Both the position numbers and the translations under genes were made by a program. This document shows, one piece after another, positions 13,601-27,893 of a stretch of DNA of 64,000 bases. The stretch comes from Podarcis raffonei. Lineage: Eukaryota; Chordata; Lepidosauria; Squamata; Lacertidae. The stretch spans positions 43,187,479 through 43,251,478 of the forward strand of contig NC_070611.1 of NCBI RefSeq assembly GCF_027172205.1, given 5' to 3'. The notes beneath the pieces were generated by a model. The model saw nothing but the letters and a program-made list of their open reading frames with translations, did no database searches and had not been told where the DNA came from. Position 1 is the first letter of the stretch, and each line of letters begins with the position of its first letter.

Positions 13601-16600
13601 GTCTTCATTAGCCAGGACATCTGGTTCAAAGCTGGAATCTCATGCTCTGAAAGTCAAGATAGGGCAAGAATGGGAGCAATACAGACACTTCAGAAGAGTC
13701 TACCATTGCTGGTTGGACTCATGTTATTTTTGTTACACATCTGCTGCTTGGAAATGTAAGCAAATGGGGCATTGCTCTCTATGTGGGAAGTTGTTTATGT
13801 AAAGCAGCTTTCCACACAATGTAATTAATGGCAAAGCCCTGAAAAAGAGGAGCCGCTTTTGAAATGTATATTCTCTTGGCCCTCCAACTGCACAACATGG
13901 ACATTAATCACCTTATTAGAAAAAAATAATGCACACAGAGTGGCTCTAAGATACCTACAAATACACAAAAGGAAAAATGACTTTTCTCTCCCTGCCAGGA
14001 CAAGAATTTGCAAATCTTGCTAAGACGAGACTTTCCAAATTCTGTTAAAAAGGCAAAACAGAAGAAGTGATTCTTCCAAGCAATGAATGAGAATTGAAAA
14101 AAGAATGTAAGATCACTGGTGTCTCTTCAAGTTTTATTCAGTGCTATATGAGATCCAGAATGCCTCATTCTTCAATACTTTTAAAAGGGCCTTGAAGATA
14201 TTCTCTGTCATGGTCTTCAGTGACTACTTGTAGACTGAGTGACATAAATGGTGTTGTGATCTGTTTTTTTCTAGCTAATGCTGGGTTATTTGTTGTTTTT
14301 ACTAGTTTTATGAAGTAGATGTTACAAATATTCTAACTAATATTTTTTGTGTATATTTTGCAAGCCACTTGTAAATAATATTTCTTAAATCCAGATTCAA
14401 GTAGGTAGCCGTGTTGGTCTGACACAGTCAAAATAAAAAATAAAAAAATTGTTCAGTATCTGAAGAAGTGTGCACACACACGAAAGCTTATACCTAGAGC
14501 AAACTCAGTTGGTCTCTAAGGTGCTACTGGACAAGTTTTTAATTTCTTAAATGCAGGCTATAAATAACTTGCTAGAAACAAAATTATGAGACTGTACTTG
14601 AAAAGTCGTACCTTTGACAGAAAATGGTAAATGCTGCAACTGAGAGAACAAAAAATCCTGGCTGGTTCTCAAATATCTCATTGTCGGGCCTGAAGTGTCT
14701 GAGCAGGCACACAACTGATAGATCACCTGTTTGAACAAGAAGGAAATCCAGATATTAGTTTCCTTTAATACTAGCCAAAATATTTCTAATTAAGTATTAT
14801 ATTTAAACTCAGATCTACTCATGCAATCCTATACACATTTACCTGGAAGTAAATCCCATTCAATTCAATGAGACATACTTCTGAGTAGGACTGCAATGTT
14901 TTCAGTTTTTTAAAAAACTGAAATTATATTAGTAAACTGAAAAAATTAATTCCCTCCAAATTGAAAGCTCATTGGATTTATACAGAGCACCCCATTTTAG
15001 CTTTCCTAAAACAGGAAATATCATGTATACCTGGTAACACAATTCTGCTAGATGAGGAGATTGTTGAACTGCTGTGGGACCAGACCTTGTTTCGGTACCA
15101 TTCTCCAGTATGGTCAAAATAGCATGTAGGCAAGTTCTAGGGCAGCCCAATACACCTGAAGATGCAACATTCATATTTAGGGGGGAAACTGTGCATGATG
15201 TATAGAAACGAAACATCACCCTGTTTTTAAGATTTACTTCACAAAAATAGCAAATATTTTACTCTAATTTAACATTGCATTTTATCAAAACTGGACTATG
15301 GCAAGGATCCAATTATTCATTCATTTTGTCAAATTTATATATACTTTCTACAGCACACTAATGTTAATACTGCTTACTAATTTGAAAAGATAATTAACAA
15401 ACGGAACAGCAAGTAGATCGGGGTGGGCAGCCTTCGGCCTGTGGGCCAATCCTGGTCCTCCAGGGGGTCAATTTTCCCCAAGCCACACCCATTCATGTCA
15501 GCTGATGGTCGGGAGAGTGGGGTTTGCTGCATGCCTGTTCCCACCCCCAAAGCAGCAGGATTTAATGCCCCACACATCAACTGATGAGCAGGGTTAAATC
15601 TGGCTCAGTCTGACTCCTCTTGGGTCTTGCCGGGTTTTGCAAGGTGTCTGGTTTTTGCAAGACTTTTCACTTGCAGCTGGCCGGCATGAAACATGTGGTC
15701 ATAGCTGTAATCACTCACAGTAAAGTACTCTTGACGTAGATCAGGCTTCCTCAGACTTGGCCCTCCAGATGTTTTTGGCCTACAACTCCCATGATCCCTA
15801 GCTAGCAGGACCAGTGGTCAGGGATGATGGGAACTGTAGTCTCAAAACATCTGGAGGGCCAAGTTTCAGGAAGCCTGACGTAGATCATTTTGTTATGTCT
15901 ACTGAGCGTGAAACTTCTGCCCATTCTGGGCAAAAATAAATTCCTTCTACTACTGAGCTGATTCCTTCCAACATATGAACAGCAGCTCCCCCACCCTGCC
16001 CTCTTCAGCCATGTACCTGGGTCTTGCAAGTTTGTGTTGCTCACAGGCTTCTTGAATTCATAACCCAGAAGATACAAGGCAAGATTTGGTGGGCTGCACT
16101 CCAAAGAGGCGATGAGAAGGTTCAGGATGTTAATCCTTGTTTCATGGTAAATTGGGGCCTGCTTCCTTTCAGCTTCAAGTTCTGGGAACCAAAAATACAC
16201 ATCAGTGATACAAATTCATGAAGTGCTCAATTCTAATATCCAATGGAAACATACATGATTTGCAATAATGTACAATATTTTTGTTACAACAGGGAAAATA
16301 GGCACTTGCCTAATCACTTGTGTTGACCTATCCAGGCAGGGAAGCGGACACGAAAGTATTTCCACGTGTCAACATGCCTCAAAGAATTATCAGCAGTATA
16401 AATTGCCAGTCCATCCACATAAAAGTATTTCGTGGAGCAGTGACTTTAATAGAATTGCTTTTAAAACTAGCTTGCAAATTAGTGCTCTGCCTTTTGCCCA
16501 AAATGTTATAAAAATAAGAAAAAAGGACACACGATTCTGAACTCAATTATAGGCCAAAAATATATTAATAAAATGGTTTTCAGTTCTGCAAATAGTCACA

Positions 16601-17887
16601 TTCTGAGGATCCTTGATAATTCATTCTCAGGTATCCTGCAGCTTATTTTATTATACAAAAAACATGGACTACTTTCATACCTTCATCAGGATTAATGATT
16701 TCTTCAGCAGCTTCATTGTCCAAACATTCCACAAACCCAGCCATTAGTTTCTGGCTGATATTCTGGATTTGCAACCAAAGAATGGAAATGAGAAGATAGT
16801 GAGGTATTATACAATGACAGATTGATTTAGGACCTCCCCTGCCTATCTTGAAGCCCAGGCAGAACAATATAGGGAGAAAGTCTCTTTCAGGAAACTGGGT
16901 CCTGAGACTTCAGGATTTAATACATCAAAACATCTTAACGGCCCTTGTGTTGTGCAGGTAGCCAATGCAGATCTTTTGAGTTATATGGTCCTATGCAGAC
17001 CATAAAGGATCTTCAGACTCCTCCTCCCAGAAATCAGTTGTAGAGAGTCTTGGAAAATGATCCCAAGTTACATGAAGAAGCCTTAATGCTAAAGTTAAGT
17101 AAGATTTGATTGCTGACTAGATGGGAAGGTCCTGAGAACCATACAAATGTAAACAACTCTGACCTGGTTAGAAACCATTCTAACAGTAAAGGCATGTGCT
17201 GGCTACATCATTCTTCCCCTCCCTTGCATAAAAAACAAATGTAACAACAGTTACCTGGTCTTGTGTGAAATCTCCAATCAATTTGACCTGAATATTAGAA
17301 TTACAGGAAATGCAACACAGGATCTTGGAACTTTCAAAAGCCAGTTCAGGATTGGTATTGCCATGATAAAGATACCTTGAAAATTACAAGAACATAGGAA
17401 TTGTCAATAACTAGAAATGCCAGAAAAAAGGGGGAAAGGGAGCCTTAATAATGCTTCCATGCTGGAAGCTGCCCAGAGTGGCTGGGGTGGGGTACATATA
17501 ATAAAATTATTATTATTCATAAAAATTAGTATTGAGGCTAAAAATATATATGCAGAAGCAGGTGAAGGGAGGCGAGAATAGCAGCAGCAGCATTGCTCAC
17601 TGTGACAGAGATGGCATGAGGCAGCAGCAAGGTCAAGCTCTGGGTTGCCATCACTGCTGTGCACACCTGTGGGCTGCCGTTGTCAACCCTGCCACTGCTT
17701 TGCCCTGTTCCACTGACACAAACACAGCACCACTGCCACCAGCAAGGTGATGCTACTGCTCTCCCTACTCCACCCTCATATGCTGCTGCTGCATGCAGCT
17801 ACATCAGACATGTATAGATGATACTAAATCATATTATACACAAATAGCTCTCATTTGTTCCGAATGCCAGCCATTTATAACCAAAAC

Positions 17888-17932
<45 letters not shown>

Positions 17933-20900
17933 GGAGGGCATCAGCAGACCCAGGGGAAACCCCAAAGGCTTTCAGACATATGCAACTGCTCAGAATAGAC
18001 TCATAATTTGGACCCGATCCTTAAAATCAGGTCAGTACAGAGACAATATTTGATTTCTTTGTAGTGGGCTGAATAGTGATAATCTGTGTAAGGAGCAGAG
18101 CAAGCTGCAGGAACCTCTCAGCAGGCACACAATGGTCTCACATTATGCCAGTCTCTCTAGAACCACATCTGTCTTTCTAAATGCATTGGTTCTACCTGGC
18201 AATATTCACCACATGGTCTGCCTTTTTAGTCCGAGGGTTGATTCCTTGCAGCAGCTGTTCCAGGGATGTAACAATCAGGGAGAGGTGGCTTTCCCTTAAC
18301 AAGTCCATGAAAAGGTTCTCTTTCTGTAGGGTCAGATTAAGCAGGCCAAGGCAATACTGTACAGCTTTCTCCAAGTGCTTCTTTCCTGTGGAAGGAAAGA
18401 AAATAAAGACAATCCCACTTCCATGCCTAGAAGGCTTATGGGGGAAACAAATAATGCTGCAGTCAATCTACATATGTGCATTAATAGAGCCATAATAAAT
18501 CACCGTTGGTATTAAAAGACCCCACTCAAGAATGGCCAACTTTTATTCAACAGCTTTCCTTGCAGTGGATCTACATAATGAAGAATTCAGTTCACTGGCT
18601 ATACAGTAAGTAGCATCAAAATATTTTTTTAAGTTGAATTTTTAATTTATTTTTGCTACATACCAGGGAAAGGAGCATAGGTATCTAGTTGTTTAACCCC
18701 TTCTTCCAGCAAGCTAAGACACAGTTCCAACATTGGTGACTCATTCAACAGATGATACATCAGGTTAAATCCAGGTGGTTTATAAGCTATAATTTCTTCT
18801 CCTAAAAAATTAAAAGCACAATTCAGTAATATCAGCATTATAGTTTGTCAAAAAAATTCCATTGCTTTTTTTCGAAGCAAATCTAAATACAGTCACCACC
18901 CCTTCTTCTCCTATATCAGCTTCAAAACAATGACAAAATCCAGCTGCTTTTTACATTGTAGTACTTTCTTCTCTGAATTTATAACTTTGTATTTGCTCAT
19001 TCTGTTTGCCTGTTAGACTATAGTCAATTCCTCTTTGCTAGGTTCCCCCAGAACTATTTTTCTGAGTCTGAAGACCCTCCCCATATCTGCTCCAGTGAGT
19101 TCCCTAAGAGTAAATTTTTTTTGGGGGGGGGACTGCAGGGAAGTGAGGAAGTCCTGCACCAGCAGCAGTCCATTTTGGTCTAAAAGCCAGCAGGAGAACT
19201 GGTCACCATTTTGCTTTCTTCCCCAAACAAGATACAAAAACAGAGCTAAAGACAAACCAGGAAACTGCATACCTTGTAACTCCACATATTGGTCCACAAA
19301 ATCTTCAAGCTGAGGTTCGTAATCTCTCAGCAGTTTGTAAAAAACCTCTAGAACTGCTTCCGCTACTTCCCACTGTCAAGAAAAGCACGCATAAAATATT
19401 ATTTTAAAAGTGGACATCTCAAACCTCAGCTTCCCATTTTAGTAAGATAAAAAGATGCCTTATGCAGAATCAGGCTATTAGTCCAAGTAGCTCAGTACAA
19501 TCTATGTTGTCTGGCAGTGGCTCTCCATGCAGTCAGACAGAAGCCTTTCCCAGCCACTCTTGGAGATGGCCAGGAATTGTACCTGACTCTACTACTGAGC
19601 TACAGTCCTTCTTAAGTATTGCTAATTTTCTAACTCTGAGCGTCATGTTATGGCAGTGGAATACACAGAACCCAGTCACTGGCTCAATTCAGATTTAATG
19701 TGATTAGCTATAAATCTTAGGGGCAGAAATTAGCAAAACATCACATTATTTTAAAAAGTCAACATTTAAAAACAATACATATTTAGAAGCAGAAGCTACC
19801 TTCTCAGCAGCTCGCCGATAGGCCCTTGTACGAAATCGAAGAAACACAGAATCTCTCAGAAATTGCAGATATGGATCAAAGCCTGGTGGGCGCAAGCCAG
19901 CGCCCAGGTTAGAAGGAAATGAACTCTCCACCAGTGTGCTAATGAGCCGGCAGAAAGCACGAGTTAAAGGATACTCCTCACACCGGGATTCAATTTCATT
20001 CAATTCAACCTTTGCAGGAAAACAGAGAAACAAACATTATTAAGAATGTAATTTACTGCATCATAATGTCAGAATGTATCCATAGAAGTTTTTTTGGGTT
20101 TTTTACACAATTACAATAGATTCTCATGTTTCACCGCAACCAGATGGACAGCACAAGGCACGTTTGCCTTCAAAAAATGACTAAAAGGGGGTAGGGCATT
20201 AAATTTTAGTAGGTTTTTAATTTGCCTATTGCTTTTCAATGTCTATGGCCTCAATTAAGCTGAAACTAGTCACAGCCAAGTTAATTAGTAATCAGTGAAA
20301 TAAGTTTAGTCACAACAACCCCCATTGCTTCCAACAGTGCTTGCAGTTTGAGAGTCAGATGCATCTAAGTCAATTGACTTCAATTGGTTTAGGCATGCTT
20401 AAATCTACACAGGATCAGAACGCTCATCACAACCAATTTCAAGCGTCTACTCATCTTGTAAGGATTTTTTTCCCCTTTTGACTTTTCTGAACAATTTGAC
20501 TTTTTTTTTAAAAAAAAAGAGTATGTGCACTATTATTACTATTTTTAAATATGCAAGTAAAAGACTCTGAAGCTCCTCTTTGCTGAAGCAGTCCTACAGC
20601 TTTTCACTTTGTACAACCATGTAGCTAACTAGAAACAGATTTTACCTCAATGCCAATGGCTTGTCTTTGGCCTGGAGTTCTGACAGTTTGTAGTATCTTT
20701 CAAAACAAACAAGAGAGAAAGGAAATGATTTTTCATAATCACCGAAAGAACATGAGAGCTAAAAAAATGAGCTACACTGTTTATCTTGCACACTCTTTTT
20801 CAAGAGCTTCTACCCATATGAAAAGGTGTTGTCACCCTTCCAGAAAGACAGATTAAACTCTATCCAACAAGCTTTTAATGCAGCACCTGAAAATACCCGT

Positions 20901-23900
20901 CCCAGTAGAGAACACCGGACTAATGCAAATGTAACACTTCCCGTTCCTTAACCACGATTATGGGGTTGAACCACATGCTCCCTCTTCCCTTGCAAATTCA
21001 CAGATAGTGCAAATGTAACAACTAACCACAGCTAACACTGGTGACGAAAGGAGAATGGAAAACCTGCACAAGAAAGGAGGAACTATGGGGAAGGAGTGCA
21101 AAGTCCTATCGGCTTTTCCCGTCACCAAGGAAATGAGCACACAAAAGTTACAAGTCCGCCAATGTTTACAAACCTGCTAAGAGGCTACTAGCCTAAATTT
21201 CCATGTTGACCACAGAATAAAAGCAGCTCCCTTCTGCAGCTAGCATAGAAACACAAGCTATTAACAAAATTGCTTCTACTAAAAAGTCGAGGAGGGACAC
21301 AGCAATCCACTTCTCCACCACCAACTTGCTCATTTGCTTTATTGAATACCTGGTCACCTAGGATTACCAGGAAAATTATTAAATATAAGGCTGCATTGCA
21401 TCTGTGCTGGCTCTCCCTTATAGGCAGCAAGATTTTGTTGATCGGACCTAAAAGGACTAGAGTGCTAGCGTGACCAGCTGTCTTTACCTCAAGACACATT
21501 CCCACTTTCTCTCCACAAAAAGGGAAATCTGCCTTTCTTCTTAACCTTATTCAGAATCTGCCAGTACAGATTTATAATACATAAGCAAATAATACATCAC
21601 AATTGGACTTTTTCCAGCCCAACATTCCAAATACAGAAAACAATGCCATGCATATAATTAACGCCAGCTGATTTTTAAGTAAGAACTAGCAAGTTGAATA
21701 AAATAGAATTTGGGGGAAAGCATAAACTTCTAGTATTCAGAGCATGCATTGCTAAATAGTCTCCGAATACGTACAGGATTGCACTAAGAGTTAAACTGCC
21801 ATGGAAAAAGTTAAGATACCTGGGTGTATTCCAATGACTGCCACAGGGAAGCAGCAATTTCCGGAGATTTCCCAAAGGCTGAAAGAGTCTCTAATAACTC
21901 TGCTTTCAAAATGGGATGGATGCTACATTGCAGAAGTCCCAAAATTATAACCACTGGTGTCCACTGAGGGTGTTCACAGAGAGCCAAGCGGGCATTCTCA
22001 CTCTAGAGAGGAAAGAAAGAGCACCAGTGACCTCTGATGATTCAAACAAAAGCTAAGCAATGTCATTATGGGGCCAATTATATTACGAATAAGTATCCTT
22101 ACTTTCTATTTTTCTCCCAGTCAAAATGAACTTCAGTTCAAGTCTATCAACGGCTATATCAATTTTCCTCTAGTACATCTGACTTTTAATATAAAATGTG
22201 CTGGGTTTGTAAAGCCAACTTAATTAATGAAATAATGGACAAACGGAATCCCGAATGCATCAACCATTAAAGGAAAGGCCTGCTTACCCATTTCACTATA
22301 GTTTCTGTAAGTTGCAGAAATGAAATCAATCCATCCTGTTCTTTCTGGGTGATGCCTCTGAGAGGAAGGTGACGATACTGAATGCTATCTGCACTAGGCA
22401 AATCTTTCCGCAGGTGCTCATGGTACAGCATCAGAGAGTGGAAGAAGTGCTCCCAGGAGACAGGACTGCCACCTGCTCCTTGGATGTTTTCAGCTAGAAG
22501 GGGGAGAAAAATATCTGTGTGAGTACAGATTATGTTAACTAAGCCTACACCTGAAAAAACAAAACCTGCCCTAAATTTAAGATTAAACATTTTTATTGTA
22601 TATCATCTGAAAAGCACTAGCAATCCTATATTCTAATATTAAAAAACACAAAAAAATCTTCGGTGGAAAAAGCTGCAAAGGGAAACCAAAACAACTGAGT
22701 ATGCTTAGTGGGCAGGGAAAACAAACTGATAGTTGGGGGGGGGGAGTAGAGGAGGATGGAATGCAGTAGCCTAGAAAGGGCATGGCTTCCTTGAATCCTT
22801 AACAGGAGCACTCCACACTGCAACATTTGGTTGCGGGTCCCATTTGTTTATACCATGGGTCGACAAACCAAGGCCTGAGGGCCGGATGCGGCCCAATTGC
22901 CTTCTGGATCTGGCCCGCAGATGGTCTGGGAATTGCTGCGTGGATCGGCATGGGGATTCTGATCGTTTGGGCTGCGCCATTCCCCCCCCCACACACACAC
23001 ACCGCGGTGGCGGCGCCTCCTCCCTCCCTCTTCCTGGCTTCTCCCCGCCCTGCCTAGAGGAGGAAGGGGGCTGGGCTTTGTTGAACCGCAGTTGGCTGAG
23101 CGCCATTTTAAGCAGCCCTTCTCCAGAGCCAGCCCTTTCACGCCGCTCATTATCCCTCTGCTGCTGCCAGCCCCTGCTGCTCACAAGGCACAGGTGAGCA
23201 GCCACCAGGGCTCGTCCAGTGCTGTGGAGAAGGAAGGGGAGAGTCGGGGGGATTCTCCCACAAGGTCTGAGAGACAGTGGACCAGCCCCCTGCGGAAAAA
23301 GTTTGCTGATTTATACCAAAATACTCTGTCCCTCAGACATGATGAAAGCTGCCTAATACTGAATCAAACCACTGGTTCATCTAACTCAGTATTGTCCACA
23401 CACGAACCGGCAGTGGCTCTCAAGGGTCTGAGGCAAAAGTCTTTTCCAGCCCAACCTGGAGATGGCAGGTATTGAACTTGGAACCTTTTACATGTGGTCT
23501 GTTACTTTTGTTCTTTTCCTAAAAGGCAGCTGCAAAGTTTACACTTCGAACAAGCTATAGTGAACACAGATAAACATCAACTAGAAATGCGCTTAAGAAC
23601 ATAGCATATTGAAATATGAAAAGCTTAAGACTAAAGCATTCACTTCCTTGTCTGCTTCATGATAGGCTGCCTTGCAAATAATGCATTAATACTGAGGTTC
23701 CACTGCAACAGATTCAAGTGAATGGGAAAGTATGTTGGCCTATTTGAGGCCTTATTTCTTACCATGGCTGCTGCCATTGCCCTTCAGCAAAGTAAAGCAG
23801 TAATGAGCGCATTGAGGCCCGTTGGCTAATCCCCGGAGCATTTTCAGGTAAGGAATGTAAATTGTTGAGGGAAGGAGGTCTCCCATTTGTCTAACAAATT

Positions 23901-26900
23901 TAGACAAAACAACCTACAAAAAAGTATAGAAACATTTACCTAGGAAGAAATATATGCCAAAAAGCCAAAGGCCCCCAAAGTTAAAGTTTTAAAATAACTT
24001 GTAATGTACACAATCTGTTCAGACGCTAACAACCAAAATCAAATCACCTTTCTAGCCTTGATTTTCTTAAAACTGGTATTTGTTGTACAAGAATTCCCCA
24101 CCCCTTCCAAAGCACTAGGGCAGGCATGGAGAACCTTTGGCCCTCCAGACATGGCTGAACTACAACTCCCATCCATCCCTGGCCATTGGCTATGTTTGCT
24201 GGGAAAGATGGGAGCTGTAGTTCATCCATGTCTTAAGGGCCTAAGGTGTCCCATACATGCACTAGGTGAACGATCCAGTTAAATGTTAAAGGTAAAGGTA
24301 CCCCTGCCTGTACGGGCCAGTCGTGTCCGACTCTAGGGTTGCGTGCTCATCTCGCTTAAGAGGCCGGGAGCCAGCGCTGTCCGGAGACACTTCCGGGTCA
24401 CGTGGCCAGCGTGACAAAGCTGCTCTGGCGAGCCAGCACCAGCGCCGCACACGGAAACGCCGTTTACCTTCCCGCTATAAAGCGGTACCTATTTATCTAC
24501 TTGCACTTAGGGGTGCTTTCGAACTGCTAGGTGGGCAGGAGCTGGGACCGAATGACGGGAGCTCACCCCGCCGCGGGGATTCGAACCGCCGATCATACGA
24601 TCGGCAAGTCCTAGGCACTGAGGTTTTACCCACAGCGCCACCCGCGTCCCTATCAGTTAAATGTTAAGTACATTTAAATCCCATCAATTGCAGTGGGGAA
24701 GATTTAAGAGTATTTTTATCTCAGGTCAATGGGACCTGAAAATGCTGAACTTCTGCTGGATTATGCCCCATGGCATACAGTAACTTTAAAAAACTTTAAT
24801 GAAACATGGAAAACTGCTTAGCATTTAGAATGATCAATGTAATCCTTTCAAATGCCCAGTAAAGCAAGTCAGTATTGTTATGCCCAAATGCAGAGGGGAG
24901 CAGGGGGTGGGGAGGGGTTGAAAATCCACCGAATCTGCTTTATCCACCTTTGCTGTCACTATCATTTTAAGCAGTTGTGTTGTTTCAGACGACACATTTA
25001 GTGCCACAGAAGGATAGCTGGGTGTGCCCCAGCTTGTCCCCTCTTCCTATGAAATGAAGGCACCCATAGCCTTTGGGGAAATACGATGTGCTACTAATTA
25101 TTTTTAAATGCTTTCAAGAAAACCCAAGCCCAAACAACAGAAGAGGGAACTGGTATTTTCTCACCTGACGCTGAGGTGGTCTTTGGTGGGCTATCCCAAT
25201 ATACGATCCTATGATGGTGGAACTCTGCAGGGGCTCCGAAGGACACCAGTACTCAAGAGCAAGCTCCAAATTAAATGGATCCTTCTTGTACAACTCAGCA
25301 ATCTGTAGAAAAGAAATAATGTGAGTCCTATATACCTACAAATACACACACACACTAGCCTATCATGATCTTTAGGAACATTGCCTTTCACCTGATTATC
25401 ATCCATACGCCAAATTCAAATACAAAACAGATTCCATTAGCAGCAGCCCCAGCTATGTTAACACTACAGTGGTACCTCGGGTTACATATGCTTCAGGTTA
25501 CATACGCTTCATGTTACAGATTCCGCTAACCCAGAAATAATACCTCGGGTTAAGAACTTTGCTTCAGGATGAGAACAGAAATCGCACGGCAGCAGCGGGA
25601 GGCCCCATTAGCTAAAGTGGTGCTTCAGGTTAAGAACAGTTTCAGGTTAAGAACGGACCTCCGGAACGAATTAAGTACGTAACCAGAGGTACCACTGTAT
25701 TCCGTTCCATAGTCACAAAATTTCCTGGGGCAGCTTTCAAAACTTACGCAACTTTTTCTGACTAAAGACTAATTTGCCAGCATTAAGAAGAAATATAGTT
25801 ACTTTAGCATACCTGACATCACATCACACATTTTTTAAGTGGGATACAAAAGTGCCATTTTTCTAGAAAAAGAGTTGCCAGAACTCACCAGGAATGCTTC
25901 TCTTATAATTGCAATGGAGCCCACCTGAGAGGTGCCAGAAGTGTATTTAATATAAGATTTGACACCAATGTTCTTGCTATTCCAACTGTATTATTTTTAA
26001 CCAATGTACCAATTTTTTTTAAATGAAACTATAATGACTTCTCAACATTTTATTTTTAAAAGAACTTACTAAAAACATCAGATGCTCCAGATCCCGTCTA
26101 AGAGAAAGAGGTGGCTCATTACCCAACTGTATACTCATGTGTATCATGCGAGCATCTTCATCAGCACGGTTTCTTAGCTGTTTCACCTACAGTTTGCCAA
26201 GGAAATAAATTTATTGATGAAGCGAACAAGAGCAGACAGGTTTTACAGGCACTTGACTAAACCTCATTAGCATGTATTTATGAAAGGGCCACTAGAATCT
26301 TTTTTAAATGTTTCCTTAAAGATTTACCACACTGTAAGATTACATGAGGAACTGGTTCTTTACACCAGTACCAAAGATACATATGAGATAAGAGAAAACT
26401 GTTGACATTACTAATTACACATATTTAAGACCCACTGATTTCAAAGGTACAAAAATGATCACATGCTTGCCTCTCTCATTGAAATCTATGGGACTGAAAC
26501 ATGTCTCATTCTAGCTGAATTGCGCCCCCTATTCCCCAAAAAGTTAGTCGCCATGTAGAAAAAGTGCAATTGTTGTATCTGTTTCATATAACAATAGCAG
26601 GCAACTGAAAAGAATAAAAAAGCATGACTTCTTCAAATGAAGCTCAGACCTATTACTAGAATTCTCCAGATTGGATAATTATATATAATATAAAGCTAGT
26701 CAGCAAACATTGAAGGATGTCTATGCAAGTAGTTTAATTCAAATTAACAGCTGAACAACACAGTCCTATGCATGTATACCCAGAAATAAAACCCACTGAA
26801 TTCTATGGAACTTCCTCCAAAAGTATATGGGTATACAATGGCAGCTTATGTATATTTAACCTTGGAGTAAGTCCCATTAAACAGAATGAGAATGACTTTC

Positions 26901-27848
26901 AAGGAGATCTATGTAAGATTAACATGACCAAGTTGAGAGATTGTTACTAGAAAAGAGAACTACCCCAGCAAATAGTAAAGATGATGAGCCAACCAGCCAA
27001 AATAGAGGGCGAGGACCACAACAGCAAGTAGTTGCTTTTTCTAAGAAAAAATATATTAAATTACTTAAACTGGTCATTGGGGCTTAAGACAGGATTTAGC
27101 CAAACAATACGCAGTATGCAATTTAACATGTGCAATTTCATCTTTACGTGGTTGAAGGCTGGCCAGCTGAAATCTCCAGGGCCAAAGTTTTTAAGCGCTC
27201 TGCCTTGCTTGGTGGGGTAAGACCCTTTTGGCCCAATAGTTCCAGAAGGTAAGATTGCTTGTGCAGGGGTGGTTCAAGTATATGTGTTTTTGCACACACA
27301 TGCCATCCTTGGAACGTAACCCCCATGCAAGGACCCAGTTGTCAATTGGACAAGCACAAAATGGTCGCTGCGTGTATTTTAAAATTTCACACATATATGA
27401 ACACAAAATGCAAGACATAATTCCCACACTGAAATGCTTATATTAGTCTGCATAAATAGATTGCATTGGAATATTTGTCCTACTTATATCCAGTCCACAA
27501 AAATACAACTTACCTTCATTGGCATGAGAGCAAGAAAGTCGGTGGTAAGGTTGTGGACTCTACGTATGTAAAATTCCTCTTGGTAGAAGTTTTCAGCTCT
27601 CACCACAGATTCAGTAAGGAACAAGAAAACGTTGTCTGCAATTGCTAACTCTGCCATTGCTTCATCTGCCTCAGCAAATTCTGCAAGTGCTGAAGAGAAT
27701 GAAGAAGAATGAATGCAAGAGACAGACTAATAAAGCTACTATCGCATTTTTAAACTTTAAATCCATTGCTGTATATTGTTTTAAATGTTTGTTTTGCTTT
27801 TGGGATTGTAGTCCCATTTGTGTTTCTGGTCTCCGACCGTAATAATAA

Positions 27849-27893
<45 letters not shown>

